From contig NQJG01000098.1 of NCBI GenBank assembly GCA_002256465.1, positions 1-6,682 on the forward strand: a stretch of DNA of 6,682 bases, given 5' to 3'. Positions 1-5,518 of the stretch are shown piece by piece (within the stretch, counting starts at the first letter, position 1; each line of letters begins with the position of its first letter). Position numbers and translations under genes: made by a program. The notes under the pieces are model-generated. The model was not told the origin of the DNA. It worked only from the letters and a program-made list of their open reading frames with translations, and ran no database searches. This DNA comes from Methylococcaceae bacterium NSP1-1 (GTDB taxonomy: Bacteria > Pseudomonadota > Gammaproteobacteria > Methylococcales > Methylomonadaceae).

Positions 1-1136
1 CATTACTCGAAGAAAGTTTAACCAAGACCAAAATGAGTCCTGGTGCCATGTTGATGGGTACAGTGATTGATATCGAAAATGATATGATTATCGTCAGTAC
101 GCATTCTAAATCAGAAGGCGTCATTCCTAAATGGCAGTTTCTAAACAACGATGGCGAATTAGAAGTTGCAATTGGCGATGAAGTTGAAGTCGCCCTGGAT
201 TTATTTGAAGACGGTTTAGGTGCTACCCTTCTTTCCCGAGATAAAGCGAAGAAAAACAAAGCCTGGTTCGAGCTTGAAACGGCTTTTGAAAAAGAAGCAA
301 CTATTATCGGTCGTATTACCGGTAAAGTTCGCGGCGGATTCACAGTGTCGGTTGGTGCGTTGCGCGCCTTTTTACCGGGTTCGTTGGTAGATGTTCGTCC
401 AATCAGAGATACGACTTTCCTGGAAAATCGTGATCTGGAATTCAAAGTTATCAAAATCGACCAAAAACGTAATAACGTCGTTCTGTCACGTCGCGCCGTA
501 GTGGAAAAAGAATACAGCGCAGAAAGAGAAGAGTTACTGAAAACACTGGAAGAAGGCGCAATTGTTACCGGTGTTGTTAAAAATCTGACTGATTACGGCG
601 CATTCATTGATTTGGGTGGCATTGACGGTCTGTTACATATTACCGATATGGCATGGCGTCGCGTTCGTCATCCATCTGAGTGTGTGGAAATCGGTCAGGA
701 AATTAAAGTTAAAGTCTTGAAATACGACAAAGACAAAAATCGTGTTTCTTTAGGCATGAAACAAATGGGTGAAGATCCATGGCAAAATATTGCTCGTCGT
801 TACCCGGCAGGAACGCGCGTATTTGGTAAAGTTAACAATCTGACTGATTACGGTTGCTTTGTTGAAATAGAAGAAGGCGTTGAAGGTTTAGTTCATGTTT
901 CTGAAATGGACTGGACTAACAAAAACGTGAATCCATCTAAACTCGTCCAATTAGGGGATGAAGTTGAAGTTATGGTTTTGGAAATCGACGAAGAGCGTCG
1001 TCGTATTTCTTTAGGCATGAAACAGTGCAAAACCAATCCATGGGATGACACATGTCTGATATTTCTTGGGCAGATGATGGTGAAGCATCAGTTCGCGAGT
1101 TCAAAAAAGGTGATGAACTGGAAACAGTCATTTTAG
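1..1136 (+). CDS. rpsA: 30S ribosomal protein S1, N-terminal part (left-truncated, frameshifted)
   Basis: S1 binds mRNA on the small ribosomal subunit and helps it dock and unfold at initiation. The reading frame is open to the left edge. Residues LLEESL before the ATG at 33 align with E. coli S1 residue 8 onward, so the true start lies about 20 bases outside the window and the ATG at 33 is internal. Counting from that Met, S1 domains 1 to 4 lie at about residues 4-70, 88-154, 175-243 and 260-330. They include the [10 protein letters not shown] segment, the KNLTDYGAF and NNLTDYGCF repeats, and [10 protein letters not shown]. Genuine S1 sequence ends at NPWDD (about 1049). The last 28 codons to the TAG at 1134 are out of frame and resemble nothing in S1. 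As read, the protein would lose domains 5 and 6. Gene identity is very secure; whether the break is biological is not. Confidence 0.93.
   Translation, partial: LLEESLTKTKMSPGAMLMGTVIDIENDMIIVSTHSKSEGVIPKWQFLNNDGELEVAIGDEVEVALDLFEDGLGATLLSRDKAKKNKAWFELETAFEKEATIIGRITGKVRGGFTVSVGALRAFLPGSLVDVRPIRDTTFLENRDLEFKVIKIDQKRNNVVLSRRAVVEKEYSAEREELLKTLEEGAIVTGVVKNLTDYGAFIDLGGIDGLLHITDMAWRRVRHPSECVEIGQEIKVKVLKYDKDKNRVSLGMKQMGEDPWQNIARRYPAGTRVFGKVNNLTDYGCFVEIEEGVEGLVHVSEMDWTNKNVNPSKLVQLGDEVEVMVLEIDEERRRISLGMKQCKTNPWDDTCLIFLGQMMVKHQFASSKKVMNWKQSF
1047..1051 (+). other. Out-of-frame deletion junction in rpsA
   Basis: Upstream, the S1 frame reads NPWDD, ending with the GAC at 1047-1049. Downstream, S1 resumes in another frame with the CAC at 1049-1051, followed by MSDISW. 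In E. coli S1 these points are separated by 35 residues (357 to 391). With the C at 1049 shared, the best estimate is 106 missing bases, and adding 106 restores the original frame. The lost part would be the linker after domain 4 and the first strands of domain 5. The estimate assumes no other indel relative to E. coli. Confidence 0.85.
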
Positions 1137-1537
1137 CAGTTGATTCTGAGCGGGAGCGTATTTCATTAGGCATCAAACAGCTTGAACAGGACCCATTCCA
1201 AAACTTTTTGGCTACTCACGAAAAAGGTAGTTTGGTAAAAGGAACTATTAAGGAAGTTGATGCTAAAGGTGCGGTTGTAACTTTAGCAGACAATGTTGAA
1301 GGTTATTTACGCGCTTCTGAGATTCAGCGTGATCGCGTTGAGGATGCTCGCACCTTATTGAAAGAAGGCGATCAGCTTGAAGCGAAGTTTATCGGTGTAG
1401 ATAAGAAAAGCAAGTCGATCTCCTTGTCAATTAAAGCGAAAGATCAAGACGAAGAGACTCATTCTATTAAAGATCATTCTCAACAATCAGTTGGTTCACC
1501 TACATTCGCCGACATCTTCAAGCAAATGGAAAAATAA
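1052..1537 (+). CDS. rpsA: 30S ribosomal protein S1, C-terminal part (frame displaced from the rest of rpsA)
   Basis: This frame continues S1 from the second half of domain 5 (MSDISW, then [14 protein letters not shown] and [14 protein letters not shown]) through domain 6 ([28 protein letters not shown], then DRVEDA and [10 protein letters not shown]) to a short acidic tail ending QMEK. It matches E. coli S1 from about residue 393 to the end, with nearly the same length. The ATG at 1052 is an ordinary internal Met. No ribosome binding site precedes it and it overlaps the upstream frame by 85 bases, so separate translation is unlikely. It is best treated as the second half of a broken rpsA. 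The coding sequence itself is well conserved and shows no further decay, which suggests a very recent mutation or a sequencing or assembly error. Confidence 0.88.
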   Translation: MSDISWADDGEASVREFKKGDELETVILAVDSERERISLGIKQLEQDPFQNFLATHEKGSLVKGTIKEVDAKGAVVTLADNVEGYLRASEIQRDRVEDARTLLKEGDQLEAKFIGVDKKSKSISLSIKAKDQDEETHSIKDHSQQSVGSPTFADIFKQMEK

Positions 1538-1547
1538 AAACCATGAG

Positions 1548-1590
1548 GAGGGTATGTTTTGATGCATGCCCTCTGAGTTTATTCTTTTTC
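1548..1590 (+). terminator. Hairpin with T-rich tail between rpsA and ihfB
   Basis: GAGGGTATGT (1548-1557) pairs with GCATGCCCTC (1564-1573) over 10 bp, with two G-U pairs and a 6-base loop. TTTATTCTTTTT follows at about 1578-1589. This looks like a Rho-independent terminator, perhaps partial, since ihfB starts only 13 bases after the T tract and shows no obvious promoter of its own. It could also act as an attenuator that sets ihfB below rpsA. Confidence 0.65.
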
Positions 1591-1602
1591 ACAGGATAGA
1601 AT

Positions 1603-1908
1603 GTGACAAAATCAGAATTAATTGAAGCACTTGCTAAAAAACAACCGCATCTGGCGCTGAAAGATGTAGAGCTGGCGGTAAAATGCATCATTGAAAAAAT
1701 GAATCAGGCATTATCTTCCGGTAAAAGAATTGAGATTAGAGGTTTTGGTAGTTTTTCCCTGCATAAGCGCCCTCCGCGTATGGGGCGAAATCCAAAAACT
1801 GGTGAATCTGTAGCATTGGCTGAAAAGCATGTTCCGCATTTTAAACCAGGCAAAGAGCTACGCGATCGAGTTGATGCAGCTAGCGACAAATGTGAAATAA
1901 TGGACTAA
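1603..1908 (+). CDS. ihfB: Integration host factor subunit beta
   Basis: This is the beta subunit of the IHF heterodimer, a nucleoid protein that binds specific sites in the minor groove and bends DNA sharply. It serves recombination, replication and sigma54 promoters. The start is [17 protein letters not shown], the IhfB signature. GTG at 1603 is chosen because AGGA at 1593-1596 sits 6 bases upstream and the N-terminus matches the family. The ATG two bases earlier is out of frame and stops at once. The RGFGSFSL segment, E44 and R46 (E44 is known for site specificity in E. coli), and GRNPKTG at 61-67 with the DNA-intercalating Pro64 are all present, as is [11 protein letters not shown]. At 101 residues it is slightly longer than the usual 94 or so because of a short charged tail ([11 protein letters not shown]). 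It lies downstream of rpsA, its common gammaproteobacterial position. The alpha subunit is not in the window. Confidence 0.95.
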   Translation: MTKSELIEALAKKQPHLALKDVELAVKCIIEKMNQALSSGKRIEIRGFGSFSLHKRPPRMGRNPKTGESVALAEKHVPHFKPGKELRDRVDAASDKCEIMD

Positions 1909-1913
1909 TGATT

Positions 1914-1990
1914 AATCAACGCAAGTTTCAAGTTTATAGAAAATAGGGGGCATCATTTTCTGTAATCGTTGTTATTGCGTTGATTTTTTT
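1914..1990 (+). terminator. Long nested hairpin and T7 tract after ihfB
   Basis: AATCAACGCAA (1914-1924) pairs perfectly with TTGCGTTGATT (1975-1985). Inside it, TTATAGAAAAT (1934-1944) pairs with ATTTTCTGTAA (1955-1965), with one G-U pair, around a 10-base loop containing five G's. CAA (1929-1931) can also pair with TTG (1969-1971). Seven T's (1984-1990) follow. The whole forms a rod of about 72 bases starting six bases after the ihfB stop. Its place and T tail fit a transcription terminator; the size is larger than usual. Confidence 0.6.
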
Positions 1991-2279
1991 CATGATTGAA
2001 TTGTGTTTCTCTTTAAACTATCTTAAGTTACACCTCCCCATGTTTTCGCTTCCATTAATGCTGGTATCTTCTATTGAATTTTGTGGGTATTACTGTTAAT
2101 TGAATAGTCAGTACCATAACGATGACACCTGACTTAGCTAAGCTAAGTAAAAGAATCCTGCTATTAGTTACATCTTTGTAGTCTCAGTATTGGCTACTCC
2201 CATTCCTGCGTTCAAGCAACATCAGTATATAACCATCTTGTGGCAACTTATATTTTTGCAATTTTAAATACGACTTGTT
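1991..2279. other. Intergenic stretch with no recognised gene
   Basis: This AT-rich stretch lies between the ihfB terminator and the feo promoter. The lapA gene that often follows ihfB in gammaproteobacteria is absent. The only forward ORF noticed (ATG 1992, stop 2097-2099, 35 codons) has no ribosome binding site and starts directly behind a T tract, so I do not call it. Apart from a short palindrome at 2132-2148, I see no gene, RNA family or mobile element remnant. Confidence 0.6.
2132..2148. repeat. Perfect 7-bp inverted repeat, possible operator
   Basis: ACTTAGC (2132-2138) and GCTAAGT (2142-2148) are perfect inverted arms around TAA. The arms are too close for a stable hairpin, so a dimeric DNA-binding protein would be the more natural reader. 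It lies about 150 bases upstream of the feo promoter. I recognise no family consensus, and a chance origin is possible. Confidence 0.35.
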
Positions 2280-2307
2280 TTGAATGAATTTGATTCTGTG
2301 ATATAGT
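2280..2307 (+). promoter_or_regulatory. Sigma70-like promoter of feoABC
   Basis: TTGAAT (2280-2285) and TATAGT (2302-2307) are separated by 16 bases and match four of six and five of six consensus bases. The predicted start at about 2313-2315 leaves a leader of roughly 70 bases before feoA. The predicted start falls inside the Fur box, which fits repression by blocking polymerase. Confidence 0.55.
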
Positions 2308-2311
2308 CATT

Positions 2312-2330
2312 CTTAATGAGAATTATTATT
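2312..2330. promoter_or_regulatory. Fur box in the feo promoter
   Basis: CTTAATGAGAATTATTATT matches the classical 19-bp Fur consensus GATAATGATAATCATTATC at 14 of 19 positions by direct comparison, with mismatches mainly at the ends and centre. It lies just downstream of the -10 element and 55 bases before feoA. Fur with ferrous iron would shut off the ferrous iron uptake operon here. This is a sequence match; binding is inferred. Confidence 0.75.
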
Positions 2331-2385
2331 GATTGATCGCTGGTCTTTTGGGTCTTCCAATTCATTTATTAGTAAGGCTGAATTT

Positions 2386-2619
2386 ATGGCGATGAGCTTA
2401 AAAAATCTTAACGTAGGTGACTTGGGAAAGATAGTCGGTTTTGAACAATCAGGTAAAGCGTATCGAAAACGGTTACTGGCTATGGGGTTGACTCCAGGTA
2501 CTGAATTCAGTGTTACCCGGTTTGCACCCATGGGGGATCCGGTTGAAATCAAATTGCGTGGATTTTCGTTAACCCTACGTAAAGATGAAGCGGCAATATT
2601 GTTAATAGAGAAACTGTGA
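2386..2619 (+). CDS. feoA: Ferrous iron transport protein A
   Basis: FeoA is a small cytoplasmic protein with an SH3-like fold that is needed for FeoB-mediated ferrous iron uptake, probably by contacting FeoB. The 77-residue product, close to the 75 of E. coli FeoA, carries the family pattern: LNVGDLGKIVGF, YRKRLLAMGLTPGTEF, VTRFAPMGDPVEIKLRGFSL and TLRKDEAAILLIE. ATG 2386 is chosen because TAAGG at 2373-2377 sits 8 bases upstream. A second in-frame ATG at 2392 is possible, but its spacing is poorer. An in-frame TTG at 2329 would lie inside the Fur box and add 19 residues foreign to FeoA. The stop codon TGA shares its A with the feoB ATG, so the two are probably translationally coupled. Expression should be Fur-repressed. 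Confidence 0.93.
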   Translation: MAMSLKNLNVGDLGKIVGFEQSGKAYRKRLLAMGLTPGTEFSVTRFAPMGDPVEIKLRGFSLTLRKDEAAILLIEKL

Positions 2620-4958
2620 TGAAAACTGATTTTACGGTTGGCGTTGTTGGCAATCCCAATTGCGGTAAAACAACTCTTTTTAATGTACTCACTGGCTCCA
2701 GACAGCATGTGGGCAATTGGCCGGGTGTAACGGTTGAAAAAAAGACCGGTGAATATTCCCATGCCAATAAACTTATCGAATTAGTTGATTTACCCGGTAC
2801 TTATTCTTTAGAAGCAGCAGATGATCAGGTCTCCTTGGATGAGAAAGTTGCCCGGGATTATGTTGCATCCAGGGATGCTGACTTAATCATCAATATCGTT
2901 GATGCATCGAACATAGAACGAAATTTGTATTTAACGTCGCAACTTATAGAAATGCGCGTACCCATGATATTGGTGCTCAATATGATGGATGCGGTTAAAC
3001 AACGAGGGATTAAAATTGATTGTGATTTTTTAGCACGGCAGCTGGGTTGTCCGGTTATTCCTATTACTGCATCTACCAAGGACGGTATTAATATATTAAA
3101 AGCTGAAATCAACAGAGCAGCTATCATAAAACCTGTCCCATTGGTAAACATCAACTATGCAGTCCCTTTAGAACAAGCTATCGAGGATATCTCACCGGAA
3201 TTGATTGATATTGCAAAACAGCACCATTGTGATTTGCGCTGGCTTGCCGTTAGATTACTGGAAGATGATACGCTTGCCAAACAGTTTGCAGGGAAAACGA
3301 TAAGGCCGGCAGTTGTCAAATTACAGCACCGGGTAGAAGTTGAAACAGACGATGAAATAGACATTCTAGCTGCGGATGCCCGCTATGGTTTCGTCAATGC
3401 ATTAATCAAAGGTGCAGTTTGCAGGCTTAATGAAGTGAGCCGGCACACCACAGAAAAAATCGACTCCATTGTCTTGAATCGCTTTTTAGGTATTCCAGTG
3501 TTTCTGCTGGTTATGTATGCTATGTTCATGTTTACCATCAATATCGGCAGTGCATTTGTCGATTTTTTTGATCAGTCGGTAGGCGCATTATTGGTTGATG
3601 GTTTAAGCGAGGTACTTGCAGAGATCAATCTACCACAATGGTTGATTGTCCTGATTACCAACGGGGCCGGAGGCGGCATTCAAGTCGTTGCCACCTTTAT
3701 ACCCATTATCGGCTTTTTATTTATGTTTTTATCGGCACTGGAAGATTCAGGCTACATGGCCAGAGCGGCTTTTGTCATGGATAGATTCATGCGCATGATT
3801 GGTTTGCCCGGAAAGTCTTTTGTGCCGATGATAGTGGGTTTTGGCTGTAATGTACCGGCCATTATGGCAACCCGGACGCTGGAAAACCAGCGTGACAGGA
3901 TTCTTACCAACCTGATGAATCCGTTTATGTCTTGTGGTGCCAGATTACCTGTTTATGCTTTATTTGCGGCTGCATTTTTCCCTGTCGGCGGCCAGAATCT
4001 GGTTTTTGGTTTGTATTTGTTGGGCATTGCGGTTGCAGTATTAACGGGCCTGATTATGCGTCATACCCTATTTAAAGGTGAGTCGGCCCCCTTTATTATG
4101 GAATTACCCGCCTACCATTTGCCGACAGTGCGCGGTGTTTTTATCAGAACCTGGGATCGGCTCAAATCATTTTTGTTCAATGCGGGCAAGGTCATTGTGC
4201 CGATGGTGTTGGTATTAAACTTTCTCAATGCGCTGGGTACAGACGGCAGTTTTGGCCAGGAAAACAGCAATAAATCGGTACTCAGTGAAATCGGGCGAGG
4301 TTTAACACCGGCGTTTAAACCCATGGGCATTGAAAAAGACAACTGGCCTGCAACAGTCGGTATTTTTACAGGGGTTTTAGCGAAAGAGGCTGTTGTTGGC
4401 ACTCTCGATGCCTTATATAGCCAGCTTGCAACAAACAATTCAGCAGGATCCGATAAAGCACCCTTTAATCTCAAAGAGGCTTTACTGGCGGCTTGCGCAA
4501 CCGTGCCTGAAAACTTAAGTGCTATCGCAGATAATCTTTTGGATCCGCTAGGGCTAAATATTGGAACTGTAGATGATATATCATCCGCAGCCAGTGAGCA
4601 GGAAGTTAAAACCGATACTTTTGCAGCTATGCAGCATAGTTTTGATGGTAAAGCAGGCGCTTTTGCATACCTTTTATTTATTTTACTGTATGCGCCCTGT
4701 GTCGCGGCAACGGCCGCTATTTACAGGGAAACCAATACCGGCTGGACCTTGTTTGTGGTGTTCTGGACTACGGGTATTGCCTATATGACGGCAACCATTT
4801 TTTATCAGGCGATGACATATAGCCAGCATCCTCAGTATTCTCTGGTTTGGATAAGCGGATTACTTATTGCTTTTTTAATGGTGTTGGTCGGGTTGTGGCT
4901 TACCGGAAAAAACACAGGCGATAAACATAGTCAGGAGTCATTAAGTGATATTATCTGA
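2619..4958 (+). CDS. feoB: Ferrous iron transport protein B (GTPase permease)
   Basis: FeoB is the inner-membrane ferrous iron transporter, with an N-terminal G domain. The 779-residue length is typical (E. coli 773). G domain: G1 GNPNCGKT (11-18), G2 Thr38 in NWPGVTVE, G3 DLPG (57-60), G4 NMMD (121-124) and G5 TAS (150-152). A helical linker follows, and the membrane part begins at about residue 289. The first Gate region contains EDSGYMARAAF (375-385), GFGCNVPA with Cys410, and MNPFMSCGARLP with Cys439. The second is GIFTGVLAKEAVVGTL (581-596). Cys694 lies in YAPC. These three cysteines match the conserved positions proposed to line the FeoB pore. ATG 2619 is chosen because it follows the G-domain family start and overlaps the feoA stop by one base; GTG 2616 adds only one residue. 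The end overlaps feoC by 14 bases. Confidence 0.97.
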   Translation: MKTDFTVGVVGNPNCGKTTLFNVLTGSRQHVGNWPGVTVEKKTGEYSHANKLIELVDLPGTYSLEAADDQVSLDEKVARDYVASRDADLIINIVDASNIERNLYLTSQLIEMRVPMILVLNMMDAVKQRGIKIDCDFLARQLGCPVIPITASTKDGINILKAEINRAAIIKPVPLVNINYAVPLEQAIEDISPELIDIAKQHHCDLRWLAVRLLEDDTLAKQFAGKTIRPAVVKLQHRVEVETDDEIDILAADARYGFVNALIKGAVCRLNEVSRHTTEKIDSIVLNRFLGIPVFLLVMYAMFMFTINIGSAFVDFFDQSVGALLVDGLSEVLAEINLPQWLIVLITNGAGGGIQVVATFIPIIGFLFMFLSALEDSGYMARAAFVMDRFMRMIGLPGKSFVPMIVGFGCNVPAIMATRTLENQRDRILTNLMNPFMSCGARLPVYALFAAAFFPVGGQNLVFGLYLLGIAVAVLTGLIMRHTLFKGESAPFIMELPAYHLPTVRGVFIRTWDRLKSFLFNAGKVIVPMVLVLNFLNALGTDGSFGQENSNKSVLSEIGRGLTPAFKPMGIEKDNWPATVGIFTGVLAKEAVVGTLDALYSQLATNNSAGSDKAPFNLKEALLAACATVPENLSAIADNLLDPLGLNIGTVDDISSAASEQEVKTDTFAAMQHSFDGKAGAFAYLLFILLYAPCVAATAAIYRETNTGWTLFVVFWTTGIAYMTATIFYQAMTYSQHPQYSLVWISGLLIAFLMVLVGLWLTGKNTGDKHSQESLSDII

Positions 4959-5169
4959 TTTACGCAGTTATTTAAAACAACAACATCGAGTTGCATTAGC
5001 CGATTTGGTTAATCATTTTAATATGGATGCGGATGCCCTGCGCGGTATGCTGGGCAAATGGATAAGCAAAGGCAATGTCCGCAAATTACCGCTAGAGCCT
5101 TCCTGCGGGACAAGTTGCTGTAAATGTGATCCTGCTTTGACAGAGCTCTATGAATGGGTAGACAGATAA
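4945..5169 (+). CDS. feoC: FeoC-like winged-helix protein with cysteine cluster
   Basis: This small cytoplasmic protein closes the feo operon. In enterobacteria FeoC binds the FeoB cytoplasmic part, protects it from FtsH, and can carry an oxygen-sensitive Fe-S cluster. The 74-residue product (E. coli 78) begins MILSDLRSYLKQQHRVALADLVNHF, an N-terminal helix-turn-helix/winged-helix pattern, followed by LRGMLGKWISKGNVRKL. Four cysteines follow at 54, 58, 59 and 61, then a LTELYEW tail like the REWW end of E. coli FeoC. GTG 4945 is chosen because AGGAG at 4933-4937 sits 7 bases upstream. The first 14 bases overlap the end of feoB. The cysteine spacing is tighter than in the E. coli protein, so the metal-binding mode may differ. 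A DNA-binding role is not shown. Confidence 0.85.
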   Translation: MILSDLRSYLKQQHRVALADLVNHFNMDADALRGMLGKWISKGNVRKLPLEPSCGTSCCKCDPALTELYEWVDR

Positions 5170-5190
5170 ACTAATAACAAAAGGTAAACA

Positions 5191-5216
5191 TTACATGCCC
5201 CGCTTTATGGTAGAAT
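5191..5216 (+). promoter_or_regulatory. Possible promoter of the tRNA gene
   Basis: TAGAAT (5211-5216) matches five of six -10 bases and would start transcription about 3 bases before the tRNA. The best upstream hexamer, TTACAT (5191-5196), is only 14 bases away, so the -35 assignment is weak. Read-through from feoC, whose stop is 56 bases before the tRNA with no terminator visible, is an alternative. Confidence 0.35.
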
Positions 5217-5225
5217 TGCTTTATT

Positions 5226-5302
5226 GCCCCGATAGCTCAGCAGGATAGAGCGGTCCCCTCCTAAGGGACAGGCCGGTGGTTCAAATCCGCCTCGGGGCGC
5301 CA
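5226..5302 (+). tRNA. tRNA-Arg (anticodon CCT)
   Basis: A complete cloverleaf can be drawn. The acceptor stem GCCCCGA (5226-5232) pairs with TCGGGGC (5292-5298). The D arm is GCTC/GAGC. The anticodon stem GTCCC/GGGAC encloses the loop CTCCTAA, giving anticodon CCT, which reads AGG (Arg). The variable loop is AGGCC, and the T stem GGTGG/CCGCC encloses TTCAAAT. The discriminator is G5299, and the CCA end (5300-5302) is encoded. All stems are intact, so the gene looks functional. It stands alone between feoC and the helicase gene. Confidence 0.96.
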
Positions 5303-5386
5303 AACAGAGGTTTAAACAAATTCAACGAAGTACAAAAACCTGCAAGTCATAATGCTTAGTTAACCCCATCACTATCAATGAGCGTC

Positions 5387-5432
5387 AATAACTTTTAGAT
5401 AATTCTGCAAACCATGGTTGCTAGTTATTTTT
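5387..5432 (+). terminator. Possible weak terminator downstream of the tRNA
   Basis: AATAACT (5387-5393) pairs with AGTTATT (5423-5429), and GCAA/TTGC can form a short inner stem around CCATGG. Five T's end at 5432. The outer stem is AT-rich and the internal loop large, so stability is doubtful. Its place after the tRNA and before the next gene is the main support. Confidence 0.3.
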
Positions 5433-5471
5433 AAGCCACGTTCTATGCAATAAATTCATTTTTTATACAGT

Positions 5472-5497
5472 GCTGCAAGATATCAATTAATTGCAGC
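5472..5497 (+). repeat. 7-bp inverted repeat in the helicase leader
   Basis: GCTGCAA (5472-5478) and TTGCAGC (5491-5497) are perfect inverted arms around a 12-base AT-rich loop. They end 21 bases before the ATG of the helicase gene. No T tract follows, so it is not a terminator. It may be a leader hairpin or a protein site. Confidence 0.4.
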
Positions 5498-5518
5498 CTT
5501 TCAATTGAGACCCAATAC

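Noticed and set aside
33..35. ATG at 33 as the rpsA start
   Set aside because: The frame is open to the left edge and the preceding residues LLEESL match S1, so this Met is internal.
1040..1060. Programmed ribosomal frameshift in rpsA
   Set aside because: No slippery heptamer is visible at the junction, and about 35 residues of S1 are missing, which a frameshift alone cannot explain.
970..1176. Reverse-strand ORF of 68 codons within rpsA
   Set aside because: It is the antisense shadow of conserved S1 coding sequence, with no family resemblance.
1992..2099. Forward 35-codon ORF after the ihfB terminator (hydrophobic, starts MIELCF)
   Set aside because: It has no ribosome binding site, starts two bases after the T tract, and shows no recognisable pattern. 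A chance ORF in AT-rich spacer is more likely.
2329..2385. Upstream TTG start for feoA
   Set aside because: It would lie inside the Fur box and add residues not seen in FeoA; ATG 2386 has a well-spaced ribosome binding site.
2313..2762. Reverse-strand ORF of 149 codons across feoA and the feoB start
   Set aside because: It overlaps the Fur box, all of feoA and the G1 region of feoB, and its translation resembles no family. It is an antisense shadow.
4112..4474. Reverse-strand ORF of 120 codons inside feoB
   Set aside because: It is antisense to conserved FeoB membrane and Gate sequence, with no independent signals.
4573..4788. Forward ORF of 71 codons inside feoB in another frame
   Set aside because: It overlaps conserved FeoB C-terminal sequence and has no ribosome binding site or family pattern.
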